From an uncultured Anaerolineales bacterium (lineage in GTDB: Bacteria; Chloroflexota; Anaerolineae; Anaerolineales; UBA6663): a DNA stretch of 6,867 nucleotides. Under the pieces are notes generated by a model that was given only the letters and a program-made list of their open reading frames with translations, was not told the DNA's origin and made no database searches. The stretch lies in NCBI GenBank assembly GCA_937952305.1, contig CALFZO010000189.1, forward strand, positions 1 to 6,867. Direction: 5' to 3'. Of this stretch, positions 1-5,591 are shown in pieces. The position numbers were made by a program, and so were the translations under genes. Every line of letters begins with the position of its first letter. Position 1 is the stretch's first letter.

Positions 1-366
1 GGGGGCCGGCGGGGCCGGGGGTGGCGGCGGCGCGGCCGGGCGCCGCATCTGGTTGATGGCGCGCACAATCAGGAAGATGACGAAAGCGATGATCAGGAAG
101 TTGACGATCGCCTGGATGAAAGCGCCGTAGGCCAGCACGGCCCCGGCCGCCTTGGCGTCGGCCAGCGGCAGGTTCGCGGCCTGGCCTTTGAGCGGCAGGT
201 ACAGGTTGGTGAAGTCGATGCCGCCGGTGGCCAGGCTGATGACGGGCATCAGGATATCGTTCACCAGCGAGGTGACGATCGCGCCGAACGCGCCGCCGAT
301 GATGACGCCGATGGCCAGGTCGAGCGCGTTGCCCTTGGCGATGAATTCACGGAACTCTTTGAACAT
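1..366 (-). CDS. mscL: Large-conductance mechanosensitive channel MscL (3' end off the window)
   Basis: MscL is an inner-membrane homopentameric channel that opens under membrane tension and releases solutes during hypo-osmotic shock. The 122 residues visible match the family from the first codon. They start with an N-terminal amphipathic segment (MFKEFREFIAKGN), followed by TM1 (about residues 14-43) with the DLAIGVIIGGAFG pore-lining stretch; L17, G20 and V21 align with the E. coli gate residues L19, G22 and V23. A periplasmic loop (about 44-78) precedes TM2 (about 79-103, YGAFIQAIVNFLIIAFVIF). After RAINQMRR comes a Pro/Ala-rich linker (110-122), and there the window ends, so the cytoplasmic helix bundle and stop codon are missing. 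E. coli MscL is 136 residues, so only a short tail should be lost. The ATG at 366-364 follows a GGGAGGGG ribosome site at 372-379 on the minus strand. The gene sits directly behind the terminator of the upstream transporter operon, with almost no space for its own promoter. Confidence 0.96.
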   Translation of the reverse strand, partial: MFKEFREFIAKGNALDLAIGVIIGGAFGAIVTSLVNDILMPVISLATGGIDFTNLYLPLKGQAANLPLADAKAAGAVLAYGAFIQAIVNFLIIAFVIFLIVRAINQMRRPAAPPPPPAPPAP

Positions 367-392
367 GCGGTTGCCCCTCCCAGGCAGATAGT

Positions 393-426
393 AAAAAGGC
401 CGGCGGCATCGTCGACGCCGCCGGCC
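393..426 (-). terminator. Intrinsic terminator of the nucleoside transporter operon
   Basis: Read on the minus strand, a perfect 10-bp stem GGCCGGCGGC / GCCGCCGGCC (426-417 with 407-398) encloses a 9-nt loop. It is followed immediately by five Ts (397-393). It begins 16 bases after the ATPase stop codon (445-443), where the end of a transcript is expected. The stem is entirely G-C, so it should be a strong terminator. The plus strand has no matching U-tract on its 3' side, so it is directional toward the left. Confidence 0.88.
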
Positions 427-442
427 GGGAATGACGAAGGCC

Positions 443-1954
443 TCAGTGCACGCCGGCCATCAGCAGGCCGAGCTGCTCGCGCGTGGCGTCGGCGGCGGCC
501 AGGGTGGCCAGGATCTGGCCCTTGTACATGACCGCGATGCGGTCCGAGAGCGCCATGATCTCGTCCAGCTCGGCCGAGACCAGCAGCACGGCGCAGCCGG
601 CGTCGCGCTGGACCACGATCTGGCGGTGGATGTACTCGATCGAGCCCACGTCCAGGCCGCGCGTAGGCTGCGACGCGATCAGCAGTTTGATCGGCCGCGA
701 GACTTCCCGCGCCACCACCACCTTCTGCTGGTTGCCGCCGGACAGGCTGCCGCCGCGCGTGTCGATGGTGGGGGTGCGGATGTCGAAGGCTTTCACTTGC
801 TGCACGGCGTTGGCGTCCACGGCCGGCTGGTTCACCTGCAGCCCGCGCGCAAACGGCGCCTGGAAATAGTAGTTCAAGACCAGGTTGTCCGCCACGGTGT
901 ATTGCAGCACCATGCCGTAGCGGTGGCGGTCTTCCGGGATATGGGCGCCGCCGGCCAGCGTGTAGTCGCGCGCCGTGGCGTGGGTCAGGTCCCGCCCGCC
1001 GATCGTCACGCGGCCGCCGCCGCTGGCGCGCAGCCCGGTCAGCACTTCCACTAGTTCGGTCTGGCCGTTGCCCTGCACGCCCGCAATCCCCAGAATTTCG
1101 CCGGCGCGCACCTCGAACGACACGCCGGACACGGCCTGGTGCTTGCGGTCGTCCAGCGCCGTCAGAGCGTCCACGTGCAGCACCACGTCGCCGGGCTTGG
1201 CCGGCGCCTTGGGTACCTGCAGGATCACGTCGCGGCCGACCATCATGGAGGCCAGCGAGGCTTCAGTGGCCTCGGCCGGCTCGGCCTCGCCCACCACGCG
1301 GCCGGCGCGCATGACCATGATGCGGGTGGCCACGGCCAGGACTTCTTTGAGCTTGTGGGAGATGAAGATGATCGAGACGCCGCGGGCCGCCAGCTCGCGC
1401 ATGATGGCGAACAACTCCTCGCCTTCCTGCGGCGTGAGCACGGCCGTGGGCTCGTCCAGGATCAGGATTTCGGCTTTGCGGTAGAGCGCCTTGACAATCT
1501 CCACGCGCTGCTGCGTGCCGACCGGCAGCTCCTCGATGATGGCGGCCGGGTCCACTTCCAGGCCGTACTGGTGTGAGAGATCGCGCACGCGTTGCTCGGC
1601 CTTGGCCCGGTCCAGCACACCGCCGGCGCGGACCACTTCCTCGCCCAGGACGACGTTCTCGGCCACGGTCATCACCGGGATCAGCTGGAAGTGCTGGTGG
1701 ACCATGCCGATGCCGCGGCCGATGGCGTCGCGCGGCCCGTTCAGCTTGACGGCCTGCCCCTTGACGAGCAGCTCGCCCTCGTCCGGGTGATACAGGCCAT
1801 AGACGATGTTCATCAGCGTGCTCTTGCCGGCGCCGTTCTCGCCCAGCAAGGCCAGGATCTCGCCCTGACGCAGCGTCAGGTCGACCTGATCGTTGGCCAG
1901 CACGCCCGGGAAACGTTTGGTGATGCCGCGGACTTCTAGGACGATGTCGCTCAT
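443..1954 (-). CDS. Nucleoside ABC transporter, double-domain ATP-binding protein (NupO/YufO-like, COG3845)
   Basis: This 503-residue cytoplasmic ATPase has two tandem ABC domains that energise the importer. Domain 1 carries Walker A GENGAGKST (38-46), Q-loop MVHQHFQL (Q87), an LPVGTQQ signature variant (143-149), Walker B ILILDEPT (163-170) and H-loop H200. Domain 2 carries a degenerate P-loop GVQGNGQTE (292-300, no Lys), a canonical LSGGNQQK signature (404-411), and Walker B LLIASQPTRGLD (424-435), where the usual catalytic Glu is Gln. Its H-loop position reads LLVSAELDE, with no His. This one-good, one-degenerate pattern is characteristic of the RbsA/NupO type. The MVHQHF, TVAENVVLG and QPTRGLDVG motifs favour the BMP-linked nucleoside branch over ribose or galactose. 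I chose the ATG at 1954-1952 because family homology begins there (MSDIVLEVRGITKRFPGV) and GGAGA lies at 1971-1967. The frame is open further upstream to 2191, but that part overlaps the permease gene and looks like no protein. The start lies 26 bases after the permease stop. The gene is the last of the operon and is followed by a terminator. Confidence 0.95.
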   Translation of the reverse strand: MSDIVLEVRGITKRFPGVLANDQVDLTLRQGEILALLGENGAGKSTLMNIVYGLYHPDEGELLVKGQAVKLNGPRDAIGRGIGMVHQHFQLIPVMTVAENVVLGEEVVRAGGVLDRAKAEQRVRDLSHQYGLEVDPAAIIEELPVGTQQRVEIVKALYRKAEILILDEPTAVLTPQEGEELFAIMRELAARGVSIIFISHKLKEVLAVATRIMVMRAGRVVGEAEPAEATEASLASMMVGRDVILQVPKAPAKPGDVVLHVDALTALDDRKHQAVSGVSFEVRAGEILGIAGVQGNGQTELVEVLTGLRASGGGRVTIGGRDLTHATARDYTLAGGAHIPEDRHRYGMVLQYTVADNLVLNYYFQAPFARGLQVNQPAVDANAVQQVKAFDIRTPTIDTRGGSLSGGNQQKVVVAREVSRPIKLLIASQPTRGLDVGSIEYIHRQIVVQRDAGCAVLLVSAELDEIMALSDRIAVMYKGQILATLAAADATREQLGLLMAGVH

Positions 1955-1980
1955 AGACTCGCGCTGTCTCCGGGACGGCG

Positions 1981-2892
1981 TCACTCTTTGGTGTACGGCT
2001 GGCCGACAGCCGCCGGCGGGCGGGCCCGGCCGACAAAGCCCGCCAGGACGATAATGGTCAGCAGGTACGGCAGCATGCCCACGAACTGGTGCGGGATGAC
2101 GCTGCCCAGCCCCGAGAACTGCAGCTGCGTCTGCAGGGCATTGGTGAAGCCGAACAGCAGCGCGCCGGCCCAGGCCCCCAGCGGCGTCCACTTGCCGAAG
2201 ATCATGACCGCCAGCGAAATAAAGCCGCGCCCGTTGGTCATGCCGCGCTCAAAGCTGCCCACCGCCTCCAGCGTCAGGAAGGCGCCGGCCAGGCCGGCCA
2301 ACGCCCCGCCGATGACGACGTTGGCGTAGCGCATCCAGATGACGTTGATGCCCAGGGTGTCCGCGGCGCGCGGGTGCTCGCCGACCGCGCGCAGCCGCAG
2401 GCCCCAGCGCGTGTGGAACAGGACGAAGTGCGCGACGAAGACCAGGACCAGGGCCAGGTAGGTGATGGGCGGGTTGTCGAACAGCACGCGGCCGATGATC
2501 GGGATCTGGGACAGTCCCGGGAGGGCGATCGGCTCGAGCTTGCCCTGGGTCGTCAGGTTGCGGGTGTAGAAATAGCCGGTCAGGCCGACAGCCAGGATGT
2601 TGATGACGGTGCCGCTGATGATCTGGTCGACCTTGAACTGGATCGACAGCCAGCCATGGAAGAGCGCCATCAGCATGCCGGTGAGCACGGCCACCAGGAT
2701 GGCCAGGAAGATATTGCCGGTGACGGCGCTGGCCACAAAACCCGTGAAGGCGGCCATCAGCATCATGCCCTCGATGCCGATATTGATGACGCCGGACCGT
2801 TCACAGAAGAGGCCGCTCAGCGCGCCGAGCGAAATCGGCGTCGACTGGCGCAGCGCGCTGCTCAGGACGGCGGCGATAATGACAGGGTCCAT
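1981..2892 (-). CDS. Nucleoside ABC transporter, second permease subunit (NupQ/YufQ-like, COG1079)
   Basis: This 303-residue integral membrane protein of the BPD_transp_2 (branched-chain/sugar-type) permease family is the smaller half of a heterodimeric channel. Recognisable stretches include LSGLFCERSGVINIGIEGMM (25-44), whose INIGIEGMM core is highly conserved, and QFKVDQIISGTVINILAVGL (85-104). The cytoplasmic coupling region GLRLRAVGEHPRAADTLGI (164-182) contacts the ATPase, and NGRGFISLAVMIFGKWTPLG (220-239) follows. Several hydrophobic helices span residues 43-80, 93-110, 143-160, 187-209, 226-250 and 270-287. The ATG at 2892-2890 is 6 bases after the stop of the first permease (2901-2899). 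The only purine-rich stretch is TGGGGG inside the end of that gene, so translation is probably coupled. The C-terminus is short and polar (VGQPYTKE). Substrate specificity comes from the binding protein and cannot be read from the permease. Confidence 0.94.
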   Translation of the reverse strand: MDPVIIAAVLSSALRQSTPISLGALSGLFCERSGVINIGIEGMMLMAAFTGFVASAVTGNIFLAILVAVLTGMLMALFHGWLSIQFKVDQIISGTVINILAVGLTGYFYTRNLTTQGKLEPIALPGLSQIPIIGRVLFDNPPITYLALVLVFVAHFVLFHTRWGLRLRAVGEHPRAADTLGINVIWMRYANVVIGGALAGLAGAFLTLEAVGSFERGMTNGRGFISLAVMIFGKWTPLGAWAGALLFGFTNALQTQLQFSGLGSVIPHQFVGMLPYLLTIIVLAGFVGRARPPAAVGQPYTKE

Positions 2893-2898
2893 AGGCGT

Positions 2899-4029
2899 TT
2901 AGCGCTGCCCCCAGCCGGCGCTGAGCGCGGCGCGTTCCTCTTTCTCGAGGCGCATCCGATAGATGAAGCGGATGATCTCGGGCGCGGCGATAAAGACCAG
3001 CACCAGCGCCTGCACGATCTGGATGATCTCGCTGGGGACGCGGGCCGCCAGCTGCATGCGTGTCGTCCCGGCGTCCATGGCGCCGAACAGCACGGCCGAC
3101 AAGCCCACGCCGAGCGGATGGCTCTTGCCCAGCAGGGCCACGGCGATGCCGTCAAACCCGTAGCCGGTGTTGAAGTTGGGGGCGAAGTAATAATTGCGGC
3201 CGAGCGTCTCGATGGCGCCGGCCAGCGCCGCCAGGCCGCCGGCGATGGCCATGGTGGTGATGGTCGTGCGCTTGACGTTGACGCCCGCGTACTTGCCGGC
3301 CGACGGGTTGAGCCCCACCATGCGCAGCTCGAAGCCGAAGGTGGAGCGCCAGACCAGCCACCAGATGATGAGTATGGCCAGAATGGCCAGGATCAGGCCG
3401 AAGTTGATGGATTCGCTGCCGAGTTTGAAGAGCACCGGCAGCCGCGCGCTTTCCGCCACCTGGGCCGTGCGCGGCACGATGTTGAGCGGGTCCGGATCGC
3501 GCAGCGGTCCGGGCGTCTGGCCCTCGCCGCCCTGCGAGACCAACCAGCCGGCCAGGATGATGGCCAGGTTGTTGAGCATGATGGTGGTGATGACTTCGTG
3601 CGCGCCGGTGTAGGCCTTGAGCGCGCCGGAGATCCCGCCCCACAGCGCCCCGGCGATGAAGCCGGCCAGCACGGCCAGCGTCATGTGGATCACCCCGGGC
3701 AGGCCCGCGAAGGCCACGCCCACCCAGGCCGACGCGACCGCGCCCAGGAAGAGCTGGCCCTCGCCGCCGATGTTGAACAGGCCGCCTTTGAAGGCAAAGG
3801 CCACCGACAGGCCCGAGAACAGCAGCGGGATCGCGCTCAGGAGCGTGCGCGCGACAGAGGTGGGGCTGCCAAACGCGCCATCCAGCATGCCGGCGTAGGC
3901 CGCCAGCGGGTTGTAGCCGTTCAACAGCATGAACAGCGAACCGACCAGCACGGCGGTGACCACCGACAGCAGCGGCAACACCAGGGTCTGGGTCAGCGAG
4001 CGCAGGAAGGTGGGGGATTTGATTTGCAT
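2899..4029 (-). CDS. Nucleoside ABC transporter, first permease subunit (NupP/YufP-like, COG4603)
   Basis: This 376-residue inner-membrane permease of the BPD_transp_2 family is the larger partner in the channel. A cytoplasmic N-terminus (1-14) leads into a long first helix (about 15-37). Family motifs include FKGGLFNIGGEGQLFLGA (80-97), TGAHEVITTIMLNNLA (141-156), the ATPase-coupling segment FGFELRMVGLNPSAGKYAGV (231-250) and GYGFDGIAVALLGKSHPLG (289-307). An extracytoplasmic loop of about 40 residues (166-205) precedes the hydrophobic run 209-228, and the C-terminus is basic and charged (353-376). The ATG at 4029-4027 is the only reasonable start, because an in-frame TAA lies 18 bases upstream (4047-4045) and homology covers the first residues. 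No Shine-Dalgarno-like purine run precedes it, since the intervening bases are CCCGCCATCCCACGC. The gene lies 74 bases after the binding-protein stop, with the hairpin at 4049-4084 in that gap. Confidence 0.94.
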   Translation of the reverse strand: MQIKSPTFLRSLTQTLVLPLLSVVTAVLVGSLFMLLNGYNPLAAYAGMLDGAFGSPTSVARTLLSAIPLLFSGLSVAFAFKGGLFNIGGEGQLFLGAVASAWVGVAFAGLPGVIHMTLAVLAGFIAGALWGGISGALKAYTGAHEVITTIMLNNLAIILAGWLVSQGGEGQTPGPLRDPDPLNIVPRTAQVAESARLPVLFKLGSESINFGLILAILAILIIWWLVWRSTFGFELRMVGLNPSAGKYAGVNVKRTTITTMAIAGGLAALAGAIETLGRNYYFAPNFNTGYGFDGIAVALLGKSHPLGVGLSAVLFGAMDAGTTRMQLAARVPSEIIQIVQALVLVFIAAPEIIRFIYRMRLEKEERAALSAGWGQR

Positions 4030-4048
4030 GCGTGGGATGGCGGGTTAC

Positions 4049-4084
4049 AAAAGGGCGGGGGGAAGGCCGGCCTTCCCCCCGCCC
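4049..4084 (-). terminator. Perfect 32-bp palindrome with U-tract: probable attenuator inside the transporter operon
   Basis: On the minus strand the arms GGGCGGGGGGAAGGCC (4084-4069) and GGCCTTCCCCCCGCCC (4068-4053) are perfectly complementary over 16 bp with no spacer. In RNA the innermost two pairs would open to give a 4-nt loop. Four Ts (4052-4049) follow directly, then GTAA. It starts 19 bases after the stop codon of the binding-protein gene. This has the shape of a rho-independent terminator with a short U-tract. Because the same-strand permease genes follow at once, I infer partial termination or a 3' stabilising hairpin on the lipoprotein mRNA, which would yield more binding protein than membrane subunits. 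Such hairpins after the binding-protein gene are well known in other ABC importer operons (the malE-malF interval of E. coli). Confidence 0.8.
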
Positions 4085-4103
4085 GTCCAGGCAGGGGTGA
4101 AAC

Positions 4104-5120
4104 TTACTCCCCGTAGCCGGTCTTGATCGTGCCGTCCTTCAGGCCCTTGGCGGTGTCTTCGATCAGGGTCTTGACGTCCGCCGGAACCTGGCTGTCGAAG
4201 TCATGGAACGGCGCCAGGGCGGCATCACCGAAGTAATTGCCGGCCGGGAACTGGCCGTCCTTCGCCAGCTTGATCAGGTCGACCACGCCGGGGGTGATCA
4301 GCTTCATGGCGCTGGAGATCAGGCAGGAGTGCGCCTCCGGCACGGTCTCCCACTGGTCCGAGTCCACGCCGATGCACAGCAGGCCGTCGCGGCTGGCGAC
4401 CTCGATCAGGGCGCCGTTGCCGGTCTTGCCACCCGCGCCGAAGACCACGTCCGCGCCCTGGTCAACGGCCTGCGCGGCCGTGGTGGCGCCCCACTCGGGG
4501 TCGGTGAAGGCGACGTCCAGGCCGCCCGGGTGATAGGTGGAGATGATCTTGATATCGGGCTTGGTGGCCTTGGCGCCGGCCTCATAGCCTTCCTTGAAGG
4601 CGACCACCGGGGGCACCAGGTCGGTGCCGAGCACGGCGGCGATGGTGCCGGTCTTGGTCATCTTGGCGGCCAGCACGCCGGCCAGGTAGCCGGAGTGATC
4701 TTCATGGAAGATCAGGCCGGACAGGTTGGCGACGCTCTCGCCCTGGAACTGGTCCACGCCGATGAACTTGACGTTCGGGTACTTCTTGGCCGCTTCGGTG
4801 GTGGCCTGGCCGAGGGCGAAACCGACGGTGATGATCACGTCGTAGCCCTTGTCGGCGAACTCGGCGATGTTGGCGCCGTAGTCCTTGGCGTCCTTCGTCT
4901 CGATGTACTCGGCCGTGCCGCCGACGGCGGCGGCGCCTTGCTGAGCGCCTTCCCAGGCCGACTGGTTGAAGGACTTGTCGTCGACCTCACCCACGTCGGT
5001 CACCACGCCGACGCGGAACGGCACGGCGGTGGGCGCCGGGGTGGCCGCGGGAGCGCAGGCCGCAAGGATGAGGGCGGCTGCTGCCAAGCCGGACAGCAGC
5101 TTGATCGTGAACTTGCTCAT
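4104..5120 (-). CDS. BMP-family nucleoside-binding lipoprotein (NupN/PnrA-like) of the ABC importer
   Basis: This 338-residue extracytoplasmic solute-binding protein of the Bmp family (PF02608) would deliver a nucleoside to the permeases. Residues 1-21 are a lipoprotein signal peptide (K3/K7, then LLSGLAAAALILAAC) with a lipobox LAAC ending at C22. A Pro/Thr/Ala tether (23-34) follows, then the mature fold from RVGVVTDVGEVDDKSFNQ (36-53). By eye, D42, F51, N52, D123 (FIGVDQ), F227 (VVFGAGGKTGNG), D253 (IGVDSDQ) and K273 (SSAMK) sit where the Treponema PnrA subgroup contacts purine nucleosides. This supports a nucleoside ligand but does not say which one. I chose the ATG at 5120-5118 because it starts a proper signal peptide and has AGGAGG at 5136-5131. 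The frame is open 17 codons further, to an ATG at 5171, but that lacks a signal-peptide shape. It is the first gene of the operon, preceded by a long leader and a TATAAT box and followed by an attenuator-like hairpin. Confidence 0.95.
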   Translation of the reverse strand: MSKFTIKLLSGLAAAALILAACAPAATPAPTAVPFRVGVVTDVGEVDDKSFNQSAWEGAQQGAAAVGGTAEYIETKDAKDYGANIAEFADKGYDVIITVGFALGQATTEAAKKYPNVKFIGVDQFQGESVANLSGLIFHEDHSGYLAGVLAAKMTKTGTIAAVLGTDLVPPVVAFKEGYEAGAKATKPDIKIISTYHPGGLDVAFTDPEWGATTAAQAVDQGADVVFGAGGKTGNGALIEVASRDGLLCIGVDSDQWETVPEAHSCLISSAMKLITPGVVDLIKLAKDGQFPAGNYFGDAALAPFHDFDSQVPADVKTLIEDTAKGLKDGTIKTGYGE

Positions 5121-5292
5121 GAACGTTTCTCCTCCTGAGAGAAAGGTAAGGGGTGTGATCGCGTGTGGCAAGCTGATCGGGGGGAAGTGTGTGTAGGGAC
5201 CACCTCCTTAGGCAAGTGCAAGGCGTCAGTTGTGTCGATTCGGGAGGCGGGCTCAAGTGAGGGAGGACGCGGCCCGCCATGGCGACGATTCG
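5121..5292 (-). promoter_or_regulatory. Long 5' leader of the nucleoside transporter operon
   Basis: If transcription starts about 7 bases after the TATAAT box (near 5292), the operon has an untranslated leader of about 170 nt. On the minus strand it contains an unusually good Shine-Dalgarno-like AAGGAGGTG (5209-5201) with no start codon at a usable distance. An upstream CCGCCTCC (5250-5243) can pair with GGAGGTGG (5207-5200) over 8 positions including one G-U. Several further CCTCC runs could also pair with either purine-rich site. I see no conserved core of a purine, preQ1 or other riboswitch class that I know, and no convincing small reading frame. A regulatory RNA role is therefore only a possibility. 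Confidence 0.4.
5126..5144 (-). promoter_or_regulatory. Ribosome binding site of the binding-protein gene, within a small hairpin
   Basis: The minus strand reads TTTCTC (5144-5139), a 7-nt loop, then GAGAAA (5131-5126), a perfect 6-bp stem. AGGAGG (5136-5131) lies across the loop and the first base of the 3' arm, 10 bases before the ATG. The site decides the start at 5120 rather than 5171. The stem is A/U-rich and weak, so it may simply present the ribosome site in a loop. Confidence 0.55.
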
Positions 5293-5298
5293 TTTCTG

Positions 5299-5327
5299 AT
5301 TATACTGGATTTTTCCAGCCGCCACAC
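5299..5327 (-). promoter_or_regulatory. Putative promoter of the transporter operon (-10 TATAAT)
   Basis: A consensus -10 hexamer TATAAT reads on the minus strand at 5304-5299, in an A/T-rich island that stands out in GC-rich surroundings. No good -35 is visible: at 16-18 bp spacing the candidates are TGTGGC, GTGTGG and GGTGTG. Immediately upstream of the -10, and inside the spacer, is a small inverted repeat CTGGA-N4-TCCAG (5318-5305). The 24-bp palindrome at 5328-5351 begins where a -35 would end. A weak -35 with flanking symmetric elements suggests a regulated or activator-dependent promoter, but that is inference. Confidence 0.5.
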
Positions 5328-5351
5328 CCGCCGACCCCCGGGGGTCGGCGG
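5328..5351. repeat. Perfect 24-bp palindrome upstream of the transporter promoter
   Basis: CCGCCGACCCCC (5328-5339) is followed without a gap by its exact complement GGGGGTCGGCGG (5340-5351). There is no U-tract on either side, which argues against a standard intrinsic terminator, although it could still stop or stabilise the dehydrogenase transcript coming from the right. Its centre lies about 47 bases upstream of the inferred transcription start, which would suit a dimeric regulator. Either role is inference. Confidence 0.6.
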
Positions 5352-5369
5352 CCTGTGACGACTTAGTTA

Positions 5370-5409
5370 GTCGGAAATCTGCGGCGGGCCGGTGGCGCTC
5401 AGGGCGTTG
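5370..5409. repeat. Direct repeat copy 1: displaced copy of the dehydrogenase gene's 3' end
   Basis: These 40 bases match 5552-5591 at 37 of 40 positions, and the last 29 are identical (5381-5409 against 5563-5591). The offset is exactly 182 bases. The copy includes the sequence around the dehydrogenase stop codon: the TCA at 5399-5401 corresponds to the true stop at 5581-5583. Looser similarity with small gaps may extend toward about 5350. It is non-coding here. Confidence 0.85.
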
Positions 5410-5551
5410 TGCCTCGGCCCAGCCATGGCCACCGTCGCCCCGGCGAACCATGGCCCCTGAAGCGGAGCGCAGTGGGGGGCCGGGGCCCAGAAGCTGCCGC
5501 CGCTCGATGGGTCGGTGCGTCTGGACGCGGCCTGCGCCGGCCTGACGTTTC
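5410..5551. other. Hairpin-rich intergenic segment between the two direct repeats
   Basis: No gene is visible in these 142 bases. The segment holds GCCATGG (5422-5428) and CCATGGC (5448-5454), which can pair around an inner TCGCC / GGCGA stem (5435-5439 with 5442-5446). It also holds GGCCCC (5452-5457), which can pair with either of two adjacent GGGGCC blocks (5476-5481, 5482-5487). The minus-strand frame that crosses it begins out of frame inside the dehydrogenase gene and does not resemble a protein. The segment could be transcription-terminating structure or a small repeat element, but I recognise no known family. Confidence 0.45.
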
Positions 5552-5591
5552 GTCGGGAATGCGCGGCGGGCCGGTGGCGCTCAGGGCGTTG
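5552..5591. repeat. Direct repeat copy 2: overlaps the dehydrogenase stop codon
   Basis: This is the partner of 5370-5409 (37 of 40 identical). It overlaps the last codons of the dehydrogenase gene (ATP-stop, 5591-5581) and extends about 29 bases beyond the stop. Because it joins smoothly to the intact coding sequence, this is probably the original copy and 5370-5409 the duplicate. Confidence 0.85.

Noticed and set aside
1955..2191. N-terminal extension of the ATPase by 79 codons to an upstream ATG
   Set aside because: The added residues come from another reading frame of the permease gene and do not resemble ABC proteins. Family homology and a ribosome site both support the start at 1954.
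2089..4116. A 675-codon open frame on the plus strand antisense to both permease genes
   Set aside because: Its translation is dominated by Gln, Asp, Arg, His, Ala and Gly in the pattern produced by reading GC-rich hydrophobic codons backwards, and it has no domain I recognise. The opposite strand carries two well-conserved permeases with clear motifs.
4203..5138. A 311-codon plus-strand open frame opposite the binding-protein gene
   Set aside because: This is a low-complexity Gly/Ala/Val/Asp/His/Arg product that mirrors the BMP gene codon for codon. The minus strand has a lipobox, family motifs and a ribosome site.
5121..5292. A purine or other known riboswitch in front of the nucleoside transporter
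   Set aside because: I looked for it because of the gene function and leader length, but I could not find the conserved core of a purine aptamer or another class known to me. Only generic hairpins and purine/pyrimidine pairings are visible.
5328..5351. The 24-bp palindrome as the intrinsic terminator of the dehydrogenase gene
   Set aside because: Neither strand has a run of T after the stem, and it lies about 230 bases beyond the stop codon next to the promoter. I list it as a palindrome with unknown role.
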